Positions 16,663 to 25,221 of a stretch of DNA of 64,000 nt are shown here, piece after piece. Under the pieces are notes generated by a model that saw nothing but the letters and a program-made list of their open reading frames with translations, had not been told where the DNA came from and made no database searches. The stretch covers positions 1 through 64,000 of the forward strand of contig NZ_MVOH01000002.1 in the NCBI RefSeq assembly GCF_002286935.1, in the 5' to 3' direction. Made by a program: the position numbers and the translations under genes. Position 1 is the stretch's first letter. Each line of letters opens with the position of its first letter. This DNA comes from Bifidobacterium criceti (GTDB taxonomy: Bacteria > Actinomycetota > Actinomycetes > Actinomycetales > Bifidobacteriaceae).

Positions 16663-18111
16663 ATGACCATGCGATCCGACCGCGCGAAGCTCACGGCATA
16701 CCGTGAGCTGACGCAAATGCAGGATTTCATCGACAACGAATGGGGCTTCAGCGACGAATTCGACGGCCCGACGTTCCTATGGGACCCGACGATCGGCACA
16801 TGCTCACGCCACGACGACGCGCTGCGCGCCGACACGCCCGTCGCACCGCCCGACGAAGCCGAACAGATCATCAGCAGGCCGATGCAATGGTATTTCGACG
16901 GCATCGCCGCGATCACACCGACCGCACACCATTCGACCGATGGCGTCGACGTGCCGCATGCTGACATGCCGACGTTCCGCATCGAATCGCAGGCACTCGC
17001 GGGCGTCGACGCCGTCGTCGCGAACGCGACGCCGAGCACGCATTGGCTCGACGGCACACGCAACCTGTGCCGCGCGATCGAATTGACCGCACGGTTCCTG
17101 AGCACATGCGAGGACCGCAACCAGGAAGGGCTCGAATACCTGGGCGAATTGTTGCAGACCACGCGCATCTACCTCGACGCCGTCGCGCGCAACGCGGACG
17201 CCGCCGATGGCGCCGAAGCGCTGCGCATGGTCACGGCCGTCGCATGCAACGATGATTTCCGTCTCAACCCGGCGCCGATGATCGAACTGCTGTCCTGCTG
17301 CCTGTCGTTCGCGCAATACGACGACACGCGTATCCACGCGTACGAGACGCTCGGCACGGCGGTCGCGCGCATGGAAGAGATGGCGAGCCGCCATGGCGAG
17401 GCCGCCGACGACGACGCGCGCTTCCGCACGATGATCGACGACGAATACGCGTTCGAACTCGCCGACCTTGAGGGGCTCGCGCACGACCTGTACATGTCCG
17501 ACAACACGCCGGCGGAGCTCGACGAGCAGGACGCGGAACTGCACGCGCTCTACCGTTTCCGCCAGGCCGTGCTGCTCATGCGGCACGACCTCATGCGCAT
17601 GAGCGGCGACGGCGACGGAGCCGACGCGCTGTTGCGCACGCATGCGATGACGTCGCCGCTCGGCGACGCGTACGCGGCCCGTCTCATCCATGCGCGCCGC
17701 TGGAGCGAACTCCTCGATTTCACGAGTGCGATGGTCGATGACGACAGCGCGCCGTTCCTCGTCATGTTCCCCGACGAACTCGTCCCCTACGATTGGGAAT
17801 CGCTTCAGGAGGTCGCGCTGCAGGCGCTCGACGACCGTCCGCATCTGCGTGACCTGTACCGCGAACGGGTGCTGTCGTCGTTCGACGAGGACGAGATGCC
17901 TGCGTTGACGAACCTGCGCCGTGTGAGCACGAAGCGCGAATGGCGCGAACAGGTCGCGCGCATCGTCGAGATCTACCAGCACGAAGCGACGCACGCCGTG
18001 CGCAACCGCGTCTACGAACGGATGCTTGTCATGCAGGGGCTGCGCGACGAGGCATTGCGTTACCTTGACGATTTCCCCGATGCGTGGCCCGACCTCGCCG
18101 AGATCCTCTGA
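16663..18111 (+). CDS. Hypothetical helical-repeat protein
   Basis: A 482-residue protein starting at 16663 with GAAGGGA upstream. It is acidic and almost entirely helical after residue 100, with recurring short helices (for example LHALYRFRQAVLLMRHDLMR and AARLIHARRWSELLDFTSAM), as in TPR-like or other superhelical scaffolds. It has no signal peptide and no membrane segment, and I recognise no catalytic motif. It follows the oxidoreductase by 145 bp and ends just before the perfect palindrome. It may be a protein-interaction or regulatory scaffold; this is inference only. Confidence 0.6.
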   Translation: MTMRSDRAKLTAYRELTQMQDFIDNEWGFSDEFDGPTFLWDPTIGTCSRHDDALRADTPVAPPDEAEQIISRPMQWYFDGIAAITPTAHHSTDGVDVPHADMPTFRIESQALAGVDAVVANATPSTHWLDGTRNLCRAIELTARFLSTCEDRNQEGLEYLGELLQTTRIYLDAVARNADAADGAEALRMVTAVACNDDFRLNPAPMIELLSCCLSFAQYDDTRIHAYETLGTAVARMEEMASRHGEAADDDARFRTMIDDEYAFELADLEGLAHDLYMSDNTPAELDEQDAELHALYRFRQAVLLMRHDLMRMSGDGDGADALLRTHAMTSPLGDAYAARLIHARRWSELLDFTSAMVDDDSAPFLVMFPDELVPYDWESLQEVALQALDDRPHLRDLYRERVLSSFDEDEMPALTNLRRVSTKREWREQVARIVEIYQHEATHAVRNRVYERMLVMQGLRDEALRYLDDFPDAWPDLAEIL

Positions 18112-18131
18112 CGGACGACAGCATATTTTCC

Positions 18132-18225
18132 GCGTCGTGGTACGCTTCGGCCCCCGCCACCGTGCCGTTGTGCGGCAATTGCCGCACAACGGCACGGTGG
18201 CGGGGGCCGAAGCGTACCACGACGC
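18132..18225. repeat. Perfect 94-bp palindrome
   Basis: Bases 18132-18178 are the exact reverse complement of 18179-18225: 47-bp arms with no spacer, centred on CAATTG. Each arm contains GGTACGCT and TGCCGTTGTGCGG, the outer parts of the dispersed hairpin repeat, so the element looks like two repeat units joined head to head. It sits between convergent genes and would make a very strong bidirectional terminator. Confidence 0.9.
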
Positions 18226-18248
18226 TCAATCGGAGAGCGTGGCAGACG

Positions 18249-19748
18249 TCACTGCACCGCCTGGTCCTCGTGGCGCTTGTCGTAGAACGCCTTGAGTTCA
18301 GGGCCGGCAGCCGCGAGCGCGACGCCGTCGCAGTACAGCATGTGGCCGTTCGAATGCAGATGGTATTCGATGCGGTCCTTGAGCGCCTGCGGCAGGAACA
18401 GCTTGTTGATGTCGTGGCGCACGTTCCAGTACGGCGTCGCGGCGTCATGGATGCCGCCGAGCACGCAGATGCGGCTCGTCGGGTTGCGGCGCAGCGCGGT
18501 CGCGAGGTCGTAGGCGACGTTCGGCACCTGGTCCGAACCCATCGTGCCGGGCGCCTGATGCGTCCAGTTCCACGACGAATTGACCTTGAGCGACAGTCCC
18601 TCGTAGTTCTCGTAGCCGTGGAAGCCCATGTCGCCGAGCATCTTCATATAGACGTCGAGGTAGGCGGCGTTGATCGCGTCGTACGACGGGTCCTCACCCG
18701 CGTAGAACTCGTTGTCGCCCTGCACGTCCTGATAGGCGTAGGTCGCGAAACGCGTATCGTAACGGCCGATCGTCTTGCCTTCGTCCTTGAGCAGGCTCTT
18801 GCGGAACGTGTCGAGTTCGATGCGCAGGCCCTTGCTTTCGATGAAGTCGGCCGGCAGTCCGGTGAAGTCGCTCATCTGGGCCGCGATCTGCTTCATCTCG
18901 TCGGCCGGAAGCGCGTCGGCGAGCGTGATCGCGCGTGCGAGCGTGTTGTTCGCATAGTCGAACGCCTTGTCGTACCACTCGTACTGGTCGACGCCGACGC
19001 CCGCCTTCTTGAAGTAGTTCGCGGTCGCCGCGTACACCGGGAACATGCCCAGATAGTAGGCGTCCTCACCGGAGAGCGTCGGCTCGTAGTCGAGGATCGT
19101 CGACTGTTCGGTCACGCCCGCGACGCCCACGCCGTGTTCGCCGAGCATGCGGTAGACGACGGCGTTGCGCATCGTGCCATACGATTCGCCGTACAGGTAG
19201 TGCGGCGAGTTCATGCGCCCATACTTCGTGAGCCATGCGATGATGCCGCGCGTGAACGCGTCGGCGTCACCGTCGACCCCCCAGACCTTCTTCGCGTCAT
19301 AGTTCGGGTCGACGTGCGAATAGCCGGTGCCGAACGCGTCGATGAACACAAGGTCCGAGCTCGGCAGCAGCGAGTACGGGTTGTCCTCGACCTCGCCGAC
19401 GCCCGTGAGGTGCGCCATGCCGTCGGTCTTGACGCGCACGGCGCCCATGCCGCCGATGTTGACCATGTAGGACGCGCCGCCGGGGCCGCCGTTCCACAGG
19501 AAGGTGACCGGGCGGTCGGACTTGTCCTGCTGATCGGAGACCTGGGAGAACATGAACATGTTGCCGATGAGCTGGCCGTCGTCGGCACGCACCGGGATCA
19601 TTTCCGCGGTGGCGGTGTAGTTGATCCTCGTGCCGTCGGCGCCGGTCCACGTGTAATTCTTGGTGGCGGTCGCGGGGACGGGCTCAAGCGGCTTCTTCTG
19701 CTCGCCGTTGTCTGTTTCGTTCTTGGTTGCTTCTGTGTTGTCTGCCAT
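18249..19748 (-). CDS. S10-family serine carboxypeptidase, cytosolic
   Basis: A 499-residue alpha/beta-hydrolase of peptidase family S10, removing C-terminal residues from peptides. The start at 19748 (MADNTEATKNETDNG) has AAGGAG 6 nt upstream. The blocks seen are TFLWNGGPGGASYMV (oxyanion region), YLYGESYGTMR (catalytic Ser), CVLGGIHDAATPYW (catalytic Asp) and HLHSNGHMLY (catalytic His). No signal peptide is present, so unlike most S10 enzymes it should work inside the cell on imported peptides. It is the last gene of a minus-strand group with the GadC-like antiporter, PepC and the Ntn hydrolase. Confidence 0.88.
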   Translation of the reverse strand: MADNTEATKNETDNGEQKKPLEPVPATATKNYTWTGADGTRINYTATAEMIPVRADDGQLIGNMFMFSQVSDQQDKSDRPVTFLWNGGPGGASYMVNIGGMGAVRVKTDGMAHLTGVGEVEDNPYSLLPSSDLVFIDAFGTGYSHVDPNYDAKKVWGVDGDADAFTRGIIAWLTKYGRMNSPHYLYGESYGTMRNAVVYRMLGEHGVGVAGVTEQSTILDYEPTLSGEDAYYLGMFPVYAATANYFKKAGVGVDQYEWYDKAFDYANNTLARAITLADALPADEMKQIAAQMSDFTGLPADFIESKGLRIELDTFRKSLLKDEGKTIGRYDTRFATYAYQDVQGDNEFYAGEDPSYDAINAAYLDVYMKMLGDMGFHGYENYEGLSLKVNSSWNWTHQAPGTMGSDQVPNVAYDLATALRRNPTSRICVLGGIHDAATPYWNVRHDINKLFLPQALKDRIEYHLHSNGHMLYCDGVALAAAGPELKAFYDKRHEDQAVQ

Positions 19749-19813
19749 GGAATACTCCTTAGCTTGTATACGCATGGAGGCAATGCCCATGCGCCGAAGA
19801 ATGTGGTGAATGT

Positions 19814-19840
19814 GCGGCCCCGCGTCATTCACGGGGCCGC
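19814..19840 (-). terminator. Hairpin after the antiporter gene
   Basis: GCGGCCCCG (19814-19822) pairs perfectly with CGGGGCCGC (19832-19840) around a 9-nt loop, 17 bp past the antiporter stop and before the S10 gene. Confidence 0.6.
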
Positions 19841-19857
19841 ATCGGGAACGCCCGGGC

Positions 19858-21981
19858 TCAGTGCTTGGGCTGGGACGGGTCGTCCGCCGGCTTGGTCGGG
19901 TTCACAGCCGCATCCGCGTTGATGGAATCGATTGGCTTGACGCTGGCCTGCGCCTCATGCACCTGCGCCTCATCGACCTGCACACGGTGCGCTTCGCGGG
20001 CCAACGTCTCGTCGTCCTTCGCCTCATCGGTGAGGGCCACGGCCTCGTTGTGGTATTCATGCGCATCATGGCCGGCGACCTTGGCCTCGGCCTCGGCGCG
20101 TCGCGCATCGGCCGCGGCGTCCGTGGGGACGCGGGCCGCGGCTACATCGGCTGCGGTCGGCGTCGGGACCATGTTGCCGGAGATGTTCGTATGCACCGGT
20201 TCCGGTTCGTAGGCAAGCGTCTTGACGCCCACCGTCGGATCGCCGACCAACGCGACCTTGGCGGGTTCGGACGGTTCGGTGATGCCATGCTGCTTGAGCA
20301 GCTGGGCGGCCGCCTCGCCTTGTGCGGGATCGTTGCCCGCCGGAAGATTCTTGAGCATCTCGTTCGGGTCGAAGTGTTTCTTGATCGGCAGGCCCATCGG
20401 GTTCTGGCCTTCGGACAGCATCGCGGTCGGAATGTTCGACAGCGCCTTGCCCGGCTTCTTCATGCCTTCGATCTGCCAGGTGAACGGGGCGAACTCGTTG
20501 GTCGGATCCGCCCAGTTGTGCTTGCGGGAGGCACGGTAGATGAGCACGCACGCAAGGAACACGAACGCGAGCAGGCCGATGATGATGAGGTCATACGTCG
20601 CGCCGGAGCCGACCTCGGCGGCCAGCTGCGCCGGCGGATAGAACGCGAGCACAATGCCGAAGACCGAGGCGAGGATGCCGATGCCGGCGACGATCCATGC
20701 GCCGACGATGCCGCCGGGGACCCTGAAGCCACGCGGACGGTTCGGCTGCTGGTAGCGCAGACGCAGGAACGCGATGAACATGAGGACGTAATACGTCAGG
20801 TACAGGATTGTGATCGCCTGCGTGATCAGGGCGACGAATCCCTCGACGTTCGGCAGCAGGAACACGATGAACGCGATGATCGTCATGAGCGCCATCTGCG
20901 TGTACATCAGGCGGCTCGGCATGCCGTGCTTGTTGTTGTTCTGCAGGAACTTGGGCAGGAAGCCCGAGCGGCCGGCCTGGCCGAGCATGTAGGACGGGCC
21001 GGCGAGGTTCGTGATGAGCGCGGCGAAGCTGTTGAGCATGCCGAGCCAGCAGAACACCAGATACAGGTCGGGGAATCCGATTGTGGCGCCGAGCGCACGG
21101 TATGTGGCGTACAGCGTGTACAGCAGGTTGATCTGCTTGTTCGGGATCACCATCGCGATGATCAACGTGCCGACGATGAAGATGATGAGCGACAGGATCA
21201 TCGAGACGAAGATCGCGAGTGGGAACTGCTTGTTCGGCTTCTTGAGGTCCTTGATGTGCGCGGCGTTCATATCGATGCCCGCGAACGAGAAGAACACACC
21301 TGCGGCGAGTGCGAGCGTCGACATGCCCTCCCACTTCGGCACGAGGTTGCTTGGGGCCATGTCGATCGCCGGCGCGTGGCCCTGGCACAGCCAGACGACG
21401 GCGAGGATCGTCATGACGCCAAGCGGCAGGAACGTGCCGAGGATGACGCCGTACTTCGCGATCTTGCTGAAGGTCTTGACGCCCTTCGTCGCGAGGAAGC
21501 AGCAGAACCAGTAGTAGGCGAGCCAGCCGATCATGATCGGCAGCGTGACCTTCCAGCTGTGCGAGTTCTTTGCGAAGTCGATCGCCCAATCGTACTTCGT
21601 CGTGAAGAAGCCGATCGTCGCGGACATCGACGGGATGCCGGAACCGAATGTGAATGTGGTCTGGAACCACAGGATGAGCAGGCAGGCGACGGCTGGGAAC
21701 ACGCCGATGCCTTCGCCGACCCAGCGGAAGATGCCGCCGCGCTGGCTCCACCCGGATGCGAGTTCAGCCGCGACGAGGCCCGTCGGCAGGAAGAACAGCA
21801 ATCCGCCGAGCAGGAAGAATGTAACTGAGGAGAGGCCGTAGAACGACTGCTGCACGTCATTGGCAAGGCCCGCGATGACGGTGACGTTCATCATGATGAG
21901 CGCCATCGTCGTGAGGTTGCCGGAACCCCCCTTGGCGCCCTTGACTATGGCGCCGGATTTGTTTTTCGTTGTATCACTCAT
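19858..21981 (-). CDS. GadC-like amino acid antiporter (APC superfamily)
   Basis: A 707-residue membrane protein. The start at 21981 (MSDTTKNKSGAIVKGAKGGS) has AGGA 5-6 nt upstream. Twelve or so hydrophobic segments fill residues ~20-500. The N-terminal signature FFLPTGLVAAELASGW followed by GGIFRWVGEGIG is that of glutamate:GABA-type antiporters. From about residue 510 a roughly 200-residue hydrophilic tail, rich in Ala, Glu, Asp and His, extends into the cytosol. It is longer than the short C-terminal plug that gates E. coli GadC by pH. Substrate is unknown; its place between three peptide/amide hydrolases suggests it exchanges amino acids released by them. Confidence 0.85.
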   Translation of the reverse strand: MSDTTKNKSGAIVKGAKGGSGNLTTMALIMMNVTVIAGLANDVQQSFYGLSSVTFFLLGGLLFFLPTGLVAAELASGWSQRGGIFRWVGEGIGVFPAVACLLILWFQTTFTFGSGIPSMSATIGFFTTKYDWAIDFAKNSHSWKVTLPIMIGWLAYYWFCCFLATKGVKTFSKIAKYGVILGTFLPLGVMTILAVVWLCQGHAPAIDMAPSNLVPKWEGMSTLALAAGVFFSFAGIDMNAAHIKDLKKPNKQFPLAIFVSMILSLIIFIVGTLIIAMVIPNKQINLLYTLYATYRALGATIGFPDLYLVFCWLGMLNSFAALITNLAGPSYMLGQAGRSGFLPKFLQNNNKHGMPSRLMYTQMALMTIIAFIVFLLPNVEGFVALITQAITILYLTYYVLMFIAFLRLRYQQPNRPRGFRVPGGIVGAWIVAGIGILASVFGIVLAFYPPAQLAAEVGSGATYDLIIIGLLAFVFLACVLIYRASRKHNWADPTNEFAPFTWQIEGMKKPGKALSNIPTAMLSEGQNPMGLPIKKHFDPNEMLKNLPAGNDPAQGEAAAQLLKQHGITEPSEPAKVALVGDPTVGVKTLAYEPEPVHTNISGNMVPTPTAADVAAARVPTDAAADARRAEAEAKVAGHDAHEYHNEAVALTDEAKDDETLAREAHRVQVDEAQVHEAQASVKPIDSINADAAVNPTKPADDPSQPKH

Positions 21982-22004
21982 GATTTCCTGGCTTACGTCC
22001 ATGC

Positions 22005-22045
22005 GTCGCCCAGGGCCCCGGCGCATGGCCGGGGCGGTGGGCGAC
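22005..22045 (-). terminator. Hairpin between pepC and the antiporter gene
   Basis: GTCGCCCA (22005-22012) pairs with TGGGCGAC (22038-22045) and the inner CCCCGG (22016-22021) pairs with CCGGGG (22029-22034), with a short bulge on each side. It lies 40 bp after the pepC stop. It may tune expression between the two genes. Confidence 0.6.
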
Positions 22046-22085
22046 ACCATTGATTACAGACGCGACCCTGCGAAGCCTCGCGGGA

Positions 22086-23444
22086 TCACGGTTCCGGATT
22101 GAACGTGTTCCAATACGGGAGCACCTCAGGTTCGGCATCGTACGCCTTGACGACGTCGTCGGGCAGGTATTCCCTGCGCACGGCGACCTCATAGTTGTAT
22201 TCGGTGAACCACGAATCGTCCATGATGAAGTAGCCCTGATGGCCGACCGGCTTGCCATGCGCCGTCGTGCCCCACGAATTCTCGACCTTCCAGCGGATCG
22301 GCTTGCCGTCCTCGCCAAGGTCGACGCCGGCGATCATCATCGCATGCGTCGGCATGCTCTGGTTGTACTGGAAGCGTTCGCCTTTGTCCATCTTGAACTC
22401 CAGGCCCATCATCTTCTGCACGTCATACAGGTTGAGGGACATGATGCCCTTGACGAAGTCGGAATCCTGCAGCACATCGCAGCCGAACCACACCGGTTCG
22501 CCGGCCTTGAGCTGCTTGATCGCCGCCTCCTTCATGACGTCGATCGGCACGTTGACGTAGCGGCAGCGGCGCTTCGCGCCGAGCACCTCGCCCGTCATGT
22601 CGATCTCATAGGCCTTGTTGTATGCCATGCCTTCCACCGGCAGGTTGATGACGCCGATGCAATCGCCGAGCTTGACATCGCCCAGATACTTCTTGTAGAA
22701 CTCAAGCGGCGTCAGGCCACGGTCGGCATGGTACTTCTTGTCGGTGTCGCGGTAGACGAAATCGACCTTCTCCGGCGGCTCGCCGAAGCTCACACACAGC
22801 ACACGGTAGATGTCGGACAGCATGTCCTTGCGCGCGGCGTCGATGTCCGCATCCGACTTGCCGTCCGCGACAAGCTTGCGCAACGCGTACGCGTCCTCGC
22901 GCAGCATGCGGTTGAGCAGCGCGTCGAGCTCGGACGAGTTCTTCGTCGCCGCCGTCTCCGGCATCGCCTCCTCAGGGACGACACCATACTTCTCGACGAG
23001 TGCGACGATCGGGTCGAAGTCACCGCCGTCCTGTTGCGGGGTCGCGAGCAGGAAGTCGACGCGGCGGTCATCAAGGTCGCTTTCCGCGTACTTGACGATG
23101 TTCTCCATGAAGAAGTTCGATTTCTCGAGCTTGTCATAGAAGAAGTTGTACGCCTGCGACAGCTCGAAGCTGCCCTTTGGCAGCTTGAGCTTCTTCTCCA
23201 TATGGAACCGCAGGAAGTTGAGCGCCGAATACATCCAGCAACGGCCGGACTGGCGCTGGTTCGCGACGGCTTCATCATCCACGTCGACGGAGAACACGAA
23301 ATTGTTCTTCGTCACGACGACGTGCTCACGTTCGCTTGAGGCGTGGATGCCATTGTTCTTGACGGCCTGCTCCGCGATCTGCTGAGCGGCGTCCTTCTTG
23401 TACGCGTCTGCCATCTTCAGCAGATCTTCCTTGGTTAGTTCCAT
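22086..23444 (-). CDS. pepC: Aminopeptidase C (C1B bleomycin hydrolase family)
   Basis: A 452-residue cytosolic cysteine aminopeptidase that trims N-terminal residues from peptides, usually as a hexamer with the active sites facing an inner chamber. The catalytic triad is visible: Cys69 in NQRQSGRCWMYSALNFLR, His367 in MPTHAMMIAGV and Asn389 in VENSWG. The length matches lactic-acid-bacterial PepC, and the C-terminus that reaches into the active site ends ...FNPEP. A GGAGAAAGGA site precedes the ATG at 23444. It lies between the Ntn hydrolase and antiporter genes, all on the same strand. Confidence 0.94.
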   Translation of the reverse strand: MELTKEDLLKMADAYKKDAAQQIAEQAVKNNGIHASSEREHVVVTKNNFVFSVDVDDEAVANQRQSGRCWMYSALNFLRFHMEKKLKLPKGSFELSQAYNFFYDKLEKSNFFMENIVKYAESDLDDRRVDFLLATPQQDGGDFDPIVALVEKYGVVPEEAMPETAATKNSSELDALLNRMLREDAYALRKLVADGKSDADIDAARKDMLSDIYRVLCVSFGEPPEKVDFVYRDTDKKYHADRGLTPLEFYKKYLGDVKLGDCIGVINLPVEGMAYNKAYEIDMTGEVLGAKRRCRYVNVPIDVMKEAAIKQLKAGEPVWFGCDVLQDSDFVKGIMSLNLYDVQKMMGLEFKMDKGERFQYNQSMPTHAMMIAGVDLGEDGKPIRWKVENSWGTTAHGKPVGHQGYFIMDDSWFTEYNYEVAVRREYLPDDVVKAYDAEPEVLPYWNTFNPEP

Positions 23445-23526
23445 GATGGATCCTTTCTCCTAACCGTTGCGCTTACTCGAAATAAGTCCTGAATTCGTAT
23501 CGTGTGGCGTCGTGTGCGGCGGTCGG

Positions 23527-24897
23527 TCACTCGAACAACGTCCACGGCTGGCTCGGACGGTCATACAGGTACCCTTCCTGCCAATTCCACTGCGGATGTT
23601 GGCGCAGGAACGCGGCCGCGTCGAACGGTTCGCCATCCGCGCGTCCGAAGATGCCCCACATCCTCATGTTCACGATGTCGTCGGCGTCCGCGCACTTGCC
23701 GTCGCACGAACCACCGGGGAAGAACGGCACGTTCCACACACCGTGCGGATCGTCCGCGTAATATTGCGGATCGCAGTCGTAATGGGCGCAGATGTCACGC
23801 GAACTCGCGCATTCGTATCCCAAATACGGATCGAATTTGTCGGCGAGGATCTTCTTCGCCATATCGTCGTCGATGCGCCCCGCGACCTCGGGCATGAGCT
23901 GCTCAAGGCGCGTGCGACGGCCGCCCGTCTGCTGGCGCGGGTCGTTGTAGCCGTTGTCGACGCATTCGAGGTTGCGGATGCGCGGATTGTGCGCGGCGTT
24001 GCAACCGTAGTACCAACCATCCTTCGTGCGCAGCAGCTCCTGGTGCTTGAGGCCCTGCTCGTAGCGCGCGATCTCGTTCGTGTTCGTGTCCGCGAGCAGC
24101 CAGATGTTCGCGTATCCGCCGTTGTTGCCGTCGTTCTCGATCGCAACCCATTCGTCGATCGTGTGCGCGTATTGCGACGCCTTGCGTGAACGCACATATT
24201 CGGGGACACCGTCGACGTCGTAGCCGACGAAGCCCGCGAGTGTCGTCTCCGTGATCGCGAGTCCCGCGGACGTCACGTAGAAATCGGTCATCGAACTGAT
24301 GTATCCGGGGATCGTCTGCATCTTCATCGCGAAACCATGGCTCGGCTTGATCATTTCGCACACGTTGAAGTACTGTCCGCTCCAGAAATCATCGAAACTC
24401 TCGTGCGCGATGACGGGGCGTCCGTCCGTCGTCGCGGAACCGGTCGCGACGAAGCCCGTGCAATGCGAACCCTTCGGCCCCATCGGCGGGTTGTTCGAGT
24501 ACTGCGCGGCGACCTGCGGCCACCAGTAACCGGTCAGTTCCATCCACGCGTTCCATCCGATCACGTCGTCGAGCGTCGTCGGGAACCCACCGGCCGTGAA
24601 TCCATCCGCCATGCCCTGCATCTCATCGAGGTATTCCTGCGGGATCTTGTCCTTGTGCAGCTTGACGGCCTGCTTGACGAAGAACTCGTAGTCCATGCCG
24701 AGCGTCTCGAGCGTCATATGCGTGTAGACGCGGATCGCATCCTTGAATTCGTCGACGAGCAGATAGCCGTGCTCGAAGCCGATCTCGTATGGCTCCCCTT
24801 CCACGGTGATGTAGTGCCAGCCGTTGATGTCCTGCCTGTCCGCCTTCGCGAGCGCCGCCTGTTGGGCTTCGGTGAGTTCCGCCATGGTCATTGCCAT
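23527..24897 (-). CDS. Ntn hydrolase of C45 / phospholipase-B-like type
   Basis: A 456-residue cytosolic amide hydrolase (no signal peptide). Resemblance to the peptidase C45 (acyl-CoA:6-APA acyltransferase) and phospholipase-B-like families rests on EPYEIGFEHGYLLVDEF near the N-terminus and on PKGSHCTGFVATGSATTDGR. In the latter, Cys146 after His145 is the likely autocatalytic cleavage point and N-terminal nucleophile. Members cleave amide bonds of acyl amino acids, peptides or related compounds; the substrate here is unknown. Three ATGs lie close together (24897, 24891, 24885); the GAAGGA site best suits 24891. It is the first gene of the peptide-use group, with a LacI-like operator upstream. 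Confidence 0.72.
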   Translation of the reverse strand: MAMTMAELTEAQQAALAKADRQDINGWHYITVEGEPYEIGFEHGYLLVDEFKDAIRVYTHMTLETLGMDYEFFVKQAVKLHKDKIPQEYLDEMQGMADGFTAGGFPTTLDDVIGWNAWMELTGYWWPQVAAQYSNNPPMGPKGSHCTGFVATGSATTDGRPVIAHESFDDFWSGQYFNVCEMIKPSHGFAMKMQTIPGYISSMTDFYVTSAGLAITETTLAGFVGYDVDGVPEYVRSRKASQYAHTIDEWVAIENDGNNGGYANIWLLADTNTNEIARYEQGLKHQELLRTKDGWYYGCNAAHNPRIRNLECVDNGYNDPRQQTGGRRTRLEQLMPEVAGRIDDDMAKKILADKFDPYLGYECASSRDICAHYDCDPQYYADDPHGVWNVPFFPGGSCDGKCADADDIVNMRMWGIFGRADGEPFDAAAFLRQHPQWNWQEGYLYDRPSQPWTLFE

Positions 24898-24950
24898 CCT
24901 TCGTTGTCCTGTTTGCTATGGCACACGTTAGGTTCGGGCGGCATATGTGC

Positions 24951-24962
24951 GGAAACCGTTTC
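24951..24962. promoter_or_regulatory. LacI-type operator candidate
   Basis: GGAAACCGTTTC contains the near-palindrome GAAAC-C-GTTTC typical of LacI/GalR-family operators. It lies about 55 bp upstream of the Ntn hydrolase start. A partial second half-site ACGGTTTTCC is at 24982-24991. The surrounding sequence (24898-25063) is AT-rich and holds no gene; it is the likely promoter of the cluster. No LacI-type gene is in the window. Confidence 0.45.
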
Positions 24963-25063
24963 AATCAAGGCATAATCATTTACGGTTTTCCATAGTTGAT
25001 ATCGGGAAAATCATTGATTTCATGTTTATTTGTGAATCTTTTTTGCTGACAACTATATATCGG

Positions 25064-25108
25064 CGCCGGTAATTGGTGCGTATCCCCCGATTGCACCATT
25101 TACCGGCG
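25064..25108. terminator. Hairpin upstream of the Ntn hydrolase promoter
   Basis: CGCCGGTAATTGGTGC (25064-25079) pairs with GCACCATTTACCGGCG (25093-25108), a 16-bp stem with one mismatch, around a 13-nt loop. It differs in sequence from the dispersed repeat next to it. It may end def transcripts or be a regulator binding site. Confidence 0.5.
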
Positions 25109-25143
25109 TTTCCTGTGTGCGCGCCGTCGTGCGCATGCGCATT

Positions 25144-25189
25144 CCGCAGAGTGGTACGCTGACGCGGCGTCCAGCGTACCGGAGTGCGG
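25144..25189. repeat. Dispersed hairpin repeat, copy 5
   Basis: GGTACGCT (25153-25160) pairs with AGCGTACC (25173-25180), and CCGCA (25144-25148) with TGCGG (25185-25189). It lies 32 bp after the def stop and probably terminates it. Confidence 0.65.
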
Positions 25190-25221
25190 CATAGATGCAG
25201 CGCGGTGGGCACTGTGGGGCG

